The notes under the pieces are model-generated. The model was not told the DNA's origin, did not search any database, and saw only the letters and a program-made list of their open reading frames with translations. Shown here piece by piece: positions 40,597 through 50,188 of a stretch of 64,000 bases of DNA. Position 1 is the stretch's first letter, and every line of letters starts with the position of its first letter. The stretch comes from an uncultured Chlorobiaceae bacterium (lineage in GTDB: Bacteria; Bacteroidota; Chlorobiia; Chlorobiales; Chlorobiaceae), in assembly GCA_903994455.1 (NCBI GenBank), contig CAJEXI010000011.1:1-64000 (forward strand), written 5' to 3'. The position numbers were made by a program, and so were the translations under genes.

Positions 40597-42792
40597 TCAG
40601 GCAATCAACTTCATCAGATAGTCAACAACCTGAGTCAGCATAACCTGACCGGATATCGCAGCATCACCGACCTGCGGAGGCAAAGGAGTGTCGGTCTGAT
40701 AAAAGCCATTACCAATAAAAAGAAAGACCAGCATAAAAACACCACTGAAATAGAGGAATGTACCAGCCATCTTTGAATCTGATATCGTCAACACAGGAAA
40801 GCGGAATGAAACATCCCTGTTGAGAAATTTCTTTCCCAGCCAACGGATGGTTCTTGTCTGAATATCGGCTCCTTCAAGACGTGATCCGCGATCTTCAAAC
40901 CATACCGCAAAGCTGATAAACCAAACAAGGTGGCCGATCATAAGAATGGTCGAAAGATGCGAGCTTGAAAAGATCGTTACCGTCTCTGTCCAGAAATAGT
41001 AGAATATGCCAGAAGTATAGTGATGATGAAGACCCGCAACAGAATCCCATGCCTTTGCATCAGCGGCAGGAACACCATACATCATTGAAGCAATCCAGGC
41101 TCCATCAATATACCAGCAGACAGCAGACAGGCCTTTGATTCCCCAAAGCATGGCAAACCAGAGCTGATCCTGTATTGAAACTCCGCAAGTACCTCCGTAT
41201 ACAGGTCCAAGACACGGGAAGGAGTACGAGTTTTTCTTCAGGCCAAGATCATCCCAAAGAGGTGACGTGTGCGCAAAGAAAGCAATACGAACAAGCGCTA
41301 TCAGCGAGAACAGCGAACCTGCTACGATAACATGAACCATTACCCAGTCGTTGATACTAGGATCCCTGAACATCCACTGGAAAATGGGAAGAGGCTTGAG
41401 CCAGTAGAAAGACATCAAAATATTTGTACCGAAAAGATTCAGCTCGCATATAGTATTCCATACGATAACTGCATAGACAGAAAGCATGGTAGCAAAACAG
41501 AGCGCCATAACCGTGCCAAGAATCTTTACCTGGACTTCCTGATCACGTCCTTTGGTAATAAACACAGACTTGATCTGACTGTAAAGGCCGTTGAGCTGTA
41601 TTTTAAGGAGATACTGACCACCATGATAGACACCTGCAAAAACATAAAGAACACCGCAGATGATGTGGTTGAATGCAATGAGATTGATGACAACCCTTGA
41701 CATGCCGAAAGAGGCACCATTCTTCGGAAGAATTGCATAAGCAGCAAAGTCAGCAAACTCTTTTGAACCCGAGACAATTCTGCCGCCTTCCTGCACAAAA
41801 TTATAGCTTACCCTGTTGAATGGTTCGCCATAAAGATAAAAAACCAGACTGTCGAGAGCCTTGTAGTAAGCATCAAACGAGGGTTGCTGGAAAGCTACAA
41901 AAGCGATGCAGCCAAGAGCTATATTAATATAGCCGATTGCTGTCAGGTGAACAGAAAAAGCTGCCTTCATATCATCGTTCAGATGAGTCGCTGCATTCGG
42001 AGGGTTGTTCCACCAGTAAATACCGAGAGCAAAGAAGACAACCGAGAAGACAAAAGACATGAAGGTCTCGGAGTTGATCGTCTGGAAATCAGGAACCGGG
42101 GCAAAACCGAGCACCAACCACATCAAAAGACCCCAGCCAAGAAAAAGGAGGGACATGTAAATGGTGTGTGGCCCTAACGCATCCTTGTAGCTTTTGGCGC
42201 TTGTGCCGCTGAACACCAGATCACCAAACTTGCCAAGAAACCTGAAGTCGCGAAAATTTCCTGTTCGACCGGTAAATGGATTGGTAAGATTATGAGTCCA
42301 GTGACGCCATCCACCAAAAAGAAGCACTGAACCTGATACAACGTGAAACAGAGCCCAGCCGAGAAGCTTTGAGGCAGCAAACTCAAGATCCTCTGTTTTT
42401 GTACTGTAGGTATCAATACCCAGAGAAACCATTCTTGGCTTGATGGTTAAATAAAACCAGTTGTCATGGAAGCCAGGTACTCCCCAGGGAAAGACCTGAA
42501 TACCCGAAACGTAGTAGATCGCCATCAGAAAGCCCAGCACACCAAGCAATGCAAGGTGAGCTCCGACAACCTGCTCATCATCAATCTTGTCGGTATCAAA
42601 AATCTGATACCACTTCGTAGAGCGCGTCTCTGTTCGCTGAAACAGAAACCTTCTCATTTTTGAGGCATCCTGCTCCTTGATGACAGATGGAGCACCAGCG
42701 GCGCTGTTTCCCTTGGGAGAAGGAGCGTTCCCCTTGGGAGGTGGGACAGTGCCCTTTGGCTTTACTCCTGCCGGATTCACTTGTTCAGCCAT
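40597..42792 (-). CDS. pscA: Photosystem P840 reaction centre large subunit
   Basis: The 731-aa membrane protein is the homodimeric type I reaction centre core, which binds bacteriochlorophyll a, the P840 special pair and the FX cluster. About eleven hydrophobic helices are spread along the length, with many His as pigment ligands (GWALFHVVSG, HLTAIGYINIALG, AFNHIICGVLYV). The FX loop FPCLGPVYGGTC near residue 530 supplies two Cys per subunit. AAGGAGAG precedes the ATG. The N-terminal 45 residues are Pro/Lys-rich and soluble. It is the first gene of pscA-pscB; its upstream region is at 42793-43194. Confidence 0.98.
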   Translation of the reverse strand: MAEQVNPAGVKPKGTVPPPKGNAPSPKGNSAAGAPSVIKEQDASKMRRFLFQRTETRSTKWYQIFDTDKIDDEQVVGAHLALLGVLGFLMAIYYVSGIQVFPWGVPGFHDNWFYLTIKPRMVSLGIDTYSTKTEDLEFAASKLLGWALFHVVSGSVLLFGGWRHWTHNLTNPFTGRTGNFRDFRFLGKFGDLVFSGTSAKSYKDALGPHTIYMSLLFLGWGLLMWLVLGFAPVPDFQTINSETFMSFVFSVVFFALGIYWWNNPPNAATHLNDDMKAAFSVHLTAIGYINIALGCIAFVAFQQPSFDAYYKALDSLVFYLYGEPFNRVSYNFVQEGGRIVSGSKEFADFAAYAILPKNGASFGMSRVVINLIAFNHIICGVLYVFAGVYHGGQYLLKIQLNGLYSQIKSVFITKGRDQEVQVKILGTVMALCFATMLSVYAVIVWNTICELNLFGTNILMSFYWLKPLPIFQWMFRDPSINDWVMVHVIVAGSLFSLIALVRIAFFAHTSPLWDDLGLKKNSYSFPCLGPVYGGTCGVSIQDQLWFAMLWGIKGLSAVCWYIDGAWIASMMYGVPAADAKAWDSVAGLHHHYTSGIFYYFWTETVTIFSSSHLSTILMIGHLVWFISFAVWFEDRGSRLEGADIQTRTIRWLGKKFLNRDVSFRFPVLTISDSKMAGTFLYFSGVFMLVFLFIGNGFYQTDTPLPPQVGDAAISGQVMLTQVVDYLMKLIA

Positions 42793-43194
42793 TGTATTCT
42801 CTCCTTTTTTTGGACATAATTAAGGTTGAAGAAACAGAAAAGAAAATCATCTCACCACAACTTGTTATCAATAAATACAAAAAGCAACACCGACAAAAAA
42901 TTTACGTATGAAACTTTGCGGGTTTTTTCTGTGGATCAAAACATAAAACACAAGATCAGCAAGTTGCACAATCTATTGAAGTAACCAAGTAAGAACCAGC
43001 CTTGACCGGGAAATCTGCAAGAAATCAAACAACCCGATGTGCCCCGTATTAAAATAAGAAAAAATATTTAATAATAAATTATTTTACATCTGCTTTGATA
43101 CGCTATTGTTTTATTATACAGTATGAAAGCACTTGTGGCAACAGTTGCAAAAAAACTTTGTGCCATCAGGATGCGAATCGGAAACCCTTTAATC
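42793..43194. other. Intergenic region between pscA and dapF (divergent promoters)
   Basis: About 400 bases between divergent genes. It is AT-rich, particularly at 43030-43120, and must hold the pscA and dapF promoters. TTGATA (43095-43100) and TATACA (43115-43120) occur before dapF, but with only 14 bases between them. I see no RNA gene, hairpin terminator or conserved ORF here. Confidence 0.5.
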
Positions 43195-44010
43195 ATGAGC
43201 ACTTTTAGTCAAATGAAGATCACGTTCAGCAAGCTGTCTGGAGCGGGGAATGACTTTATAGTCATCGACAACAGAGAACTTTCCCTCCAGCTTACTCAAT
43301 TACAGATTAAGGAACTCTGCATCAGAAGGACTGGAATCGGGGCTGATGGACTCATTCTCATTGAGCCTTCTTCCCGGTATGCTTTCAGCATGAAATATTA
43401 CAACGCAGACGGATTTCCTGGCTCAATGTGTGGAAATGGAGGAAGATGCGCCGTTTATTTCGCCCGCACTATCGGCATTACTACAACTTTTAAAACAGGT
43501 TACACCTTCGAAGCCAACGGCAACCGTTACGATGCGTGGATTACTGGGTCAGAAATGGTTAAACTGCGAATGCTCCCGCCTGGGGAATTCAGAAACAACA
43601 TTGAGATTGAGGGACTTATCTGTCATGCTGTTGACACTGGTTCTCCGCATGCCCTTATTTATACCTCCGGGATTGAAAACATCAAGGTGGTCGAAATCGG
43701 CAGTACCATAAGGCACAGAACAGACATTTTCCCGGAGGGCACCAATGTTAACTTTATTGAGATCACCTCGCCTGATATCCTTGCTATCCGAACCTTTGAA
43801 CGTGGCGTTGAGGACGAAACCCTTGCCTGCGGCACTGGAGCGGTCGCCGCTGCCTTGATGAGCTACCGGATTGGCAAAATAAGGGAGACTACCGTGCAGG
43901 TAAGAGTGAAAAGCGGAGATACGCTTCAAGTACAATTCAATGACAGCATGGATGAAGTATTTCTTGCCGGGCCTGCCAAAATAATCTTTGAGGGTAACGT
44001 CACCCTGTGA
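43195..44010 (+). CDS. dapF: Diaminopimelate epimerase
   Basis: The enzyme converts LL- to meso-diaminopimelate for lysine and cell-wall synthesis. The product is 271 aa from this start. The two catalytic Cys are visible in MCGNGGRCAV and ACGTGAVAAAL, and the protein opens with FSKLSGAGNDFIVIDNREL. The start could be 43195 (GGA about 12 bases upstream) or 43213, where the family sequence begins; the frame also runs up to 43123 without support. Confidence 0.95.
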   Translation: MSTFSQMKITFSKLSGAGNDFIVIDNRELSLQLTQLQIKELCIRRTGIGADGLILIEPSSRYAFSMKYYNADGFPGSMCGNGGRCAVYFARTIGITTTFKTGYTFEANGNRYDAWITGSEMVKLRMLPPGEFRNNIEIEGLICHAVDTGSPHALIYTSGIENIKVVEIGSTIRHRTDIFPEGTNVNFIEITSPDILAIRTFERGVEDETLACGTGAVAAALMSYRIGKIRETTVQVRVKSGDTLQVQFNDSMDEVFLAGPAKIIFEGNVTL

Positions 44011-45046
44011 TAATAAAAATATGAGTGAGCAAAAAAAACATCAGGGAAATAACTTTTACAGCGACTCCGTTGCAGCCAGGCCAGGATGCAGCAATTTTTT
44101 AACCTGACTATCTGTCGCCCATAAACCTCTTCGATGGCCAATGCAGGAACTTTACTTCTCCCTGTTGGTCAAAGAGGAATAGCTGTTACTCAAAAAAATA
44201 TTTCAAGGCTTCAGTGTACAGTATTTTCCAAAAGCACAAAATATCTCCACACAGGTCACATAAAGATTCTTTATGACATTAAACAGGGGAACGCCAAAAA
44301 ACGGCTTCAATCGTGGAAGATGAGACTGGCTGTTCAGAAATACCCCTTGCGTTCTTGAGAAGTGCTATCTATCACCATTCACAAGCTCCACAAAAAACGG
44401 TATCAACGTCTTTACTGACAAGAATAACCTACATTAAAATATTGGGTTATAATTTATGGTACTTACTCTTGTGTCCAAGCTTTGTGAACTTTCATTTTTT
44501 TTATTTCCTGAACATTTCATATATAGCAAAGCATACCTCGTACTGTGAACTTATGAAATTTCAATGCAATGAATTGTCGGGCACTCCCACTTATCAACCA
44601 AAGTCACTCTTAAATTCTTCATCGATTGATCTTTTTTTTGGAACCAGGCTGGTCAGGCATAGTAATTTCAGGAGTACCTGAGCACCGTTTTGGCCGTATC
44701 GTGCAGTCGTGGCCATTTTCTCAAGTTCCCAGTAAATTTTGAGGTTATCATCTATTTTGATTACCTATTATTAGTGGCTTTTAGCGTAGTTATAAGGCGA
44801 TAAAAAGTTGGTTCGTGCGAGTAGAACCGGTATCAAGGCTGCTCAACATTTAGATGAGTAACTCATTTTTTTTAGGACGCTAACTGTATTTTTAAAGAGC
44901 TTGTTATAGTCATCGACTTCACATTGATATTATTTTTAGAACATTTACCGTAAGTTGCACGTTATATGAGCATTCACGAAATTGGTTACCCGGAACAAGA
45001 AGAGAATCATAGTGCACATCTTTCCGTCAAATTTCTGCTCTGAATT
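44011..45046. other. Gene-poor 1-kb region with decayed coding fragments
   Basis: No intact gene is convincing in this stretch between dapF and the exopolysaccharide cluster. On the minus strand, 44594-44763 encodes about 55 residues of normal-looking protein sequence (KIYWELEKMATTARYGQNG and on to EEFKSDFG) with no start codon and a stop just upstream. Next to it, 44771-44842 has the transposase-like fragment described separately. The two plus-strand ORFs over 44134-44681 lack ribosome sites and family features. The region looks like a place of old insertion and decay. Confidence 0.55.
44771..44842 (-). pseudogene. Transposase-like C-terminal fragment
   Basis: The minus strand reads LIPVLLARTNFLSPYNYAKS and then a stop. 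The ARTNFL..YNYAK stretch resembles the tail of DDE integrase-core transposases, in which the sequence YNFAKRLK is common. It is only about 22 residues, closed by stops on both sides, so it is a remnant at best. The assignment is by short motif and is weak. Confidence 0.35.
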
Positions 45047-47311
45047 ATGAAATCAAGTAGCATTATTCTTTTCGCTCTGGCAAGTTTAGTCATCATGTCT
45101 GTTCCGTCAAAAAGCCGCGCTGCCTCACAAAATTCTGATCTTGTGGTTCGTTCAACTTCCTCCACCACAATCTCAATGGATGCATTCAGGATGGGTACTC
45201 TTGACCGGAAAAGAAATCTAGAGCTTGCCAATACCTGCTTGGCTGCAGGGCTAAACCAGAACATGACGGAGATTGCCAACAAAATAGTTGTATTGTATCC
45301 AGATGATGAGGAGATTCTGAAAATGGCTATTCTGCTCTTTGTGAATGCGTCGCAAGCTGAAAAGGCTCTGCCGTTGTATGAACAACTGCGCAAGCGGCAC
45401 CCGGACGACACAAAACTGACCCTTGATGCTGCAAGAAGCTATTACTGGTCTGGTAGACTTACGGAGTCTCTGAACCTCTACGACCAGGTGATTCAATCAG
45501 GAAAAGGTAACGACCTGATCCTTTCACAATATGCTGACCTCCTTTACGAAAATAAACAGTATTCAAAAGCTGTTGTACAGTACCGAAAACTTTGGAAAAC
45601 AGGAGCCCTGCCCAAAAAACAAGCCATCAATTTTATCCGTGCACTTATGGCTGCAGGTGATCTGGTGGAGAGTGCCAAACTGCTCAATTCTTTGGCAAAA
45701 CTTTATCCTGAAGACACCGAGGTGCTTCAGGCAACGGCTGATGTCTCTTTCGCGATAAAGGAGTATGGAAGGGCAGCAACGCTTTATCGTGAACTGATTG
45801 TTCAGGAACCTGCTGATCTTTCTCTTTCCGCGTGGCTCAGCGATGTTGCCATGGCAAGAAAAGACTACCCTGAAGCTATCAGGGTTAATAAAGAGATTCT
45901 TGAACTTTCCCCCGACAACCTGAAGGCCATGTTGACTATTGCAAGAGCTTCAAGCTGGCAGGGAGATTATTCTACCGCACTCGCCTATTATAGCAAATTG
46001 ATTGCATCAGGCAGCGCGGATCCTCTCTATGTAAGGGAAAAGGCTCGAGTGCTTGGATGGATGGGTAACCAGAGTGCATCTGTTTCTTTATATAATGGAG
46101 CAGTTCGCGCATACCCGCAGAACAATGCGCTGAAAGCGGAAGCCGAGGCTAAAAAAAACTATTACACGAACACTTACCGGCCAGCCGTAAAGGCTTACAA
46201 GGCATGGCTTGTTGCAGAACCGAAACAACCTGAAGCACTTTTTGACCTTGGTCAGTTCTACATACAGAATAGCAGATGGACTGAAGCCCTTGAAACCTAT
46301 GGCGAGCTTCTCACTGAGCTACCAGATCATCGCCAGGCGGCTTTGGCAAGGCAAAAAGCAAAAGTCACCTCGTCCATGATAAGTCTCAATAACGGCGCTG
46401 AATATTTCAGTGCTGAAAGTGCACGAGGCAAAATCGATAGTCGAAAAACCGATGTCTCCTTTTCAGGTTTTTATACTTCAATTTCTTACCCGTTTCAAGA
46501 CAGGTTAACTGGTTTTGTGAACCTGAACCGCAAATATTACCGTTTTGAGGATGATCTTCAGACACCAATAATTGTTGACCCAAAGACATCACAAAGCCAG
46601 GGCATAACACTTGGCATGGAGTACCGCAATCTCCCTGATATTCTTCTGCGCGGCGCTTACGGATTTCGCCAGAACGCAAACGGGCTGAAAGATAGTCGCA
46701 CTGGCTTTTTGCAAACTGAAAGCCGGCCTCTCGACAATCTGCATCTCGCTCTTTCGTTCCATAAAGAAGATGTCATTTCAAATTACACGACACTCAAGAA
46801 TCATCTGCAGACTAACCATTGGCAGGGGCGATTAGTCTTCGACGGATACCGGAGGTGGCATGCAGGGATTGATTACGCCATTGATCACTATTCAGACAGC
46901 AATAGCAGTGTAACAACAGGGTTGGATATTACAGCGAATCTTTTGTATGACCCTCATCGTCTGAGCGTTACCTATCGACTCCAGGAGTATGGATTTGGTT
47001 CAGGGAGATTGCCTGATGCTGATGTTTATTACTGGACTCCTTCATCGTTTACGACGCATACAGCAGGTATCGAATGGCAGCATTACCTGAATAAAGAACG
47101 TTTTCAGGGTGCAAATGCTGCATATTACACCGTCGCATTACGCCTGAGTCTCGAACCTGAGGGTAATGTCTCCCACCAGATTCATGCCGGATTGCATCGT
47201 GACTGGAGCAACCGGTTTTCCTCCTCAGTAAAGGCTCAATATACCTGGGATACCACGTCATCCATATACCAGGATAAACTGTTAAAAGGTGAATTTAAGT
47301 GGTTTTTCTAA
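45047..47311 (+). CDS. TPR protein with C-terminal beta-barrel, BcsC/PgaA-like exopolysaccharide exporter
   Basis: The 754-aa protein has a signal peptide (residues 1-25, cut near SRAAS). Many degenerate tetratricopeptide repeats follow (about residues 45-430; e.g. KALPLYEQLRKRHPDDTKL, EAIRVNKEILELSPDNLKA). The last 300 residues are rich in alternating aromatic strands and end in Phe (GEFKWFF), as in outer-membrane barrels. This is the plan of BcsC and PgaA, which guide a polysaccharide through the periplasm and outer membrane. It is first of a three-gene cluster with a synthase (22-base gap) and a GH8 enzyme. BcsC is normally larger, with about 1100 residues. The exported polymer is unknown. 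Confidence 0.87.
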   Translation: MKSSSIILFALASLVIMSVPSKSRAASQNSDLVVRSTSSTTISMDAFRMGTLDRKRNLELANTCLAAGLNQNMTEIANKIVVLYPDDEEILKMAILLFVNASQAEKALPLYEQLRKRHPDDTKLTLDAARSYYWSGRLTESLNLYDQVIQSGKGNDLILSQYADLLYENKQYSKAVVQYRKLWKTGALPKKQAINFIRALMAAGDLVESAKLLNSLAKLYPEDTEVLQATADVSFAIKEYGRAATLYRELIVQEPADLSLSAWLSDVAMARKDYPEAIRVNKEILELSPDNLKAMLTIARASSWQGDYSTALAYYSKLIASGSADPLYVREKARVLGWMGNQSASVSLYNGAVRAYPQNNALKAEAEAKKNYYTNTYRPAVKAYKAWLVAEPKQPEALFDLGQFYIQNSRWTEALETYGELLTELPDHRQAALARQKAKVTSSMISLNNGAEYFSAESARGKIDSRKTDVSFSGFYTSISYPFQDRLTGFVNLNRKYYRFEDDLQTPIIVDPKTSQSQGITLGMEYRNLPDILLRGAYGFRQNANGLKDSRTGFLQTESRPLDNLHLALSFHKEDVISNYTTLKNHLQTNHWQGRLVFDGYRRWHAGIDYAIDHYSDSNSSVTTGLDITANLLYDPHRLSVTYRLQEYGFGSGRLPDADVYYWTPSSFTTHTAGIEWQHYLNKERFQGANAAYYTVALRLSLEPEGNVSHQIHAGLHRDWSNRFSSSVKAQYTWDTTSSIYQDKLLKGEFKWFF

Positions 47312-47332
47312 CTACACGATATCTTATTAACG

Positions 47333-48841
47333 ATGCAGGATAAGAAACTATCTTGGTATCTCCTGGTTCAGGTCACTGCGCTTTTGTTGGTGCTTGTCAT
47401 CTATATATTTGTACGTATCTACTACATCTCTGTAGCTCCTTTCACCTTTTTTGAGCAAGTGTTCAGCTCTCTGTTTTTTATTGCAGAGACATTTATTCTG
47501 TTTCATTCATTTTTCTTTTTTTTAGACGTGCTCCGCGAAGATATGCCTCGGAAGGGTCCCCCGCAGGCAACACCCGGCAAAGATGCATCCGTCGCAATTC
47601 TGGTACCTGCCCGACATGAGCCAAGAGATGTTGTTGAAAGTACCCTTTTGACCTGCCTCAACATGGCCTATGAAAACAAAACAGTTTATCTGCTTGATGA
47701 TTCCTCAATTGAATTTTACAAACAGGAATCAAGGGAAATAGCGCAGGCTTTGGGAGCCAAACTTTTTACACGCATTGGCAACCGGGGTGCCAAGGCTGGC
47801 ATGGTTAATGAAGTATTGAAAATTCTTACGGAAAAATATGTTGCAATTTTTGATGCCGACCAGAATCCTATGCCAAGTTTTCTTACGGCAATTCTTCCTT
47901 ATATGGAGGGTGACGATAAACTTGCTTTTATACAAACGCCGCAATTTTACTCGAACGGCGAAAAAAGCCCCGTAGCGATGACTGCCCATAACCAGCAAGC
48001 TATATTTTATGAGTACATCTGCCTTGGAAAATCAATGAATGAGGCGATGTTCTGTTGCGGCACCAATGTCATATTTCGACGCGAAGCGGTTGAAGATGTC
48101 GGTAGATTTGACGAAGATACCGTCACCGAGGACATTGCAACATCGCTGAGGCTACACGCAAAAGGCTGGAAATCGTTATTCATGTACAAGGCCTATACCT
48201 TTGGTATGGCTCCGGAGGACCTGAGTTCCTACTTCAAGCAGCAACACCGCTGGGCGCTGGGCACGTCCCAGTTATTCCGCAAACTGGTCGTCTTGTTTTT
48301 TACGGATATTAAAGCACTTAAACCAATACAGTGGCTTGAATACATCATATCAACAACCTATTATTTTATAGGATGGTCCTATTTTTTCCTGATGATTGGC
48401 CCGATTCTGTATATCTTTTTCAATATCAACTCATATAACATTAAACCGTTGGCCTATACGACAACTTTTGTGCCGTTCTTTATACTGTCAAACGTGATTT
48501 TTTACTCAAGTATGGTAAAGAAAAAATATACACGGCTCAATATGCTCTACGTTCAGATGCTGACGGCTCTCTCTATGCCTGTATATTTAAGCGCCACAAT
48601 AATCGGACTGTTTAATCTGGACAAAAAAGGGTTTCAGGTAACTCCAAAGGGTGGTGCAACAACTGTTCCCCTGTCGGACATCTGGCCTCAGTTACTTGTC
48701 TTTGGTGTGGTTGTTGTTACCCTGCTGTGGGGTTTGTTCCGGCTTTTTCAAGGATGGGATTATGTGCTTATGATCAATGTATTCTGGACGGCTTTTCAAT
48801 GTATTATGCTTAGCGGAATTTTTTATTTTAACAAAAAATGA
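47333..48841 (+). CDS. Processive family 2 glycosyltransferase, BcsA-like polysaccharide synthase
   Basis: The 502-aa inner-membrane protein has two N-terminal helices (about residues 10-30 and 45-65), a cytoplasmic GT domain and four or more C-terminal helices (about residues 330-500). The processive synthase residues are all present: Asp122/123, DAD at 174-176, TED at 265-267, and QQHRW at 303-307, the Q(Q/R)xRW motif. Together these mark enzymes that make and extrude beta-glucan-type chains from nucleotide sugars. There is no PilZ domain after the last helices, so no direct c-di-GMP switch is visible, unlike cellulose synthase. It overlaps the GH8 gene by four bases (ATGA). Product may be cellulose, a mixed glucan or another polymer. 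Confidence 0.9.
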   Translation: MQDKKLSWYLLVQVTALLLVLVIYIFVRIYYISVAPFTFFEQVFSSLFFIAETFILFHSFFFFLDVLREDMPRKGPPQATPGKDASVAILVPARHEPRDVVESTLLTCLNMAYENKTVYLLDDSSIEFYKQESREIAQALGAKLFTRIGNRGAKAGMVNEVLKILTEKYVAIFDADQNPMPSFLTAILPYMEGDDKLAFIQTPQFYSNGEKSPVAMTAHNQQAIFYEYICLGKSMNEAMFCCGTNVIFRREAVEDVGRFDEDTVTEDIATSLRLHAKGWKSLFMYKAYTFGMAPEDLSSYFKQQHRWALGTSQLFRKLVVLFFTDIKALKPIQWLEYIISTTYYFIGWSYFFLMIGPILYIFFNINSYNIKPLAYTTTFVPFFILSNVIFYSSMVKKKYTRLNMLYVQMLTALSMPVYLSATIIGLFNLDKKGFQVTPKGGATTVPLSDIWPQLLVFGVVVVTLLWGLFRLFQGWDYVLMINVFWTAFQCIMLSGIFYFNKK

Positions 48842-50016
48842 AGACGGTTTTTGTTCGGTTTTTGTTTTTGGCTGTTCTTCCCTTCCTGTTCATCAATTGT
48901 TCAACCGTGCCCCAGAATCCTGAAGAGATTTCTCTGCGATCCTGGTCACACTTCAAGCGTACTTTTCTTCGATCAGGAAAAGTCATTCGTCCAACAAACA
49001 ACAACGACACTGTTTCCGAAGGCGAAGCTTACGTCATGCTCCGTGCTGTACTCATGAATGATCGGGAAACCTTTAATCAGTGTCTTTCCTGGACTGAAGC
49101 GATGCTTTCACGCAAGAAATCGCATGGCGACCGGTTGCTTGCCTGGCATTTCGAAAAGGGACAGGTCAGCGATACAACCGCAGCTTCTGATGCCGATATC
49201 GATTATGCCTTCAGCCTTATTCTGGCTCATCGTACATGGCATGATAAACGGTATCTTCAAATCGCACAGGAAGTCCTGAAAAGTGTGCTTGACCACGAAA
49301 CAGCAGTTATCAATGGAAGGCTCTATCTTCTTCCATGGCCAAGCAGTAAAAACGGAACCGATGAACTCGTAGCCCTGAACCCGTCATACTATGCTCCATC
49401 GCATTTCAAACTCTTTTATGAGGTCAGCGGTGACAATCGCTGGATTCAGCTTTCCGATACAACGTATGACCTTCTTCAACGGCTTCTTGTTTCGCCTGGC
49501 AAATTAAAAGAGGAGGGAGTGATTCCAGACTGGATTGCCGTTGACAAGCAAGGAAATATAAAAACGTTGCCTGGAAAACCTGTTATTTATGGATGGGATG
49601 CGGTAAGGGTTCCACTCAGAATAGCCGCTGATTATTACCTTTATGACGACCAGCGTGCTCTCGGCATACTTCGTTGGTTTTCAGGATCTTTTGAAAAAGA
49701 ATTCAGCCGCAACTTCAACATCTTTTCCCGTAAGGACTCAACAAAAAGAAGCCATGAAAACGCACTTTTCTACAGTGCTGCTTATGCTGCAACGGAGGCC
49801 GCCAGCTCTTCCATGGCCCCGGAAATACTACGACGCCTTCGAAAATGTATTGGGAGCAACGGTGAAAGCTTCTATTACAACTCCCCTGACGACTACTACA
49901 TCAACAGTCTTTCCTGGCTGCCAGAATATTATCTGATCAATAAAACGACAACGAAAGATAAGCCAAGACCACCTGAACCAGAGAAAAAGCTCTCCTTCCA
50001 ATGGTTGGGTCTTTAA
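48838..50016 (+). CDS. Glycoside hydrolase family 8 lipoprotein (BcsZ-like)
   Basis: The 392-aa protein has a signal sequence with lipobox FLFINC (Cys21), so it is probably a lipoprotein. The GH8 signature is clear: TVSEGEAYVMLRAVLMNDR with Glu61 at the position of the general acid, ASDADIDYAFSLI near residue 117 with the catalytic Asp region, LNPSYYAPSHF, and YGWDAVRVPLRIA near residue 252. BcsZ endoglucanases trim beta-1,4-glucan during cellulose export; the same role is likely here. Lipidation would hold it at a membrane, while E. coli BcsZ is soluble. The last 25 residues are Lys/Pro-rich. Confidence 0.92.
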   Translation: MKTVFVRFLFLAVLPFLFINCSTVPQNPEEISLRSWSHFKRTFLRSGKVIRPTNNNDTVSEGEAYVMLRAVLMNDRETFNQCLSWTEAMLSRKKSHGDRLLAWHFEKGQVSDTTAASDADIDYAFSLILAHRTWHDKRYLQIAQEVLKSVLDHETAVINGRLYLLPWPSSKNGTDELVALNPSYYAPSHFKLFYEVSGDNRWIQLSDTTYDLLQRLLVSPGKLKEEGVIPDWIAVDKQGNIKTLPGKPVIYGWDAVRVPLRIAADYYLYDDQRALGILRWFSGSFEKEFSRNFNIFSRKDSTKRSHENALFYSAAYAATEAASSSMAPEILRRLRKCIGSNGESFYYNSPDDYYINSLSWLPEYYLINKTTTKDKPRPPEPEKKLSFQWLGL

Positions 50017-50188
50017 CAAAACAATTGAATGTTTTTGATTGAGACTGTTTATTCTTTAATATACCCGGAATATGACGGTCACAGGTTTTTCCGTAGTAAT
50101 ATTTTTCGTTATACTGGTCTCTTTTCTCAAACTTATTTTCGCAGCATGATGTGCGCAAAGTATCGTCAGTAACCCAAGACAAAAAAAT

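Noticed and set aside
43095..43120. TTGATA and TATACA as dapF promoter
   Set aside because: Spacing is 14 bases, too short for a normal sigma-70 promoter; left as a comment only.
44134..44681. Two plus-strand open frames in the gap after dapF
   Set aside because: No ribosome sites, odd composition and no family resemblance; a minus-strand coding remnant in the same area is more convincing.
44011..45046. c-di-GMP riboswitch before the polysaccharide cluster
   Set aside because: Looked for the conserved GEMM core and tetraloop receptor; no match seen by eye.
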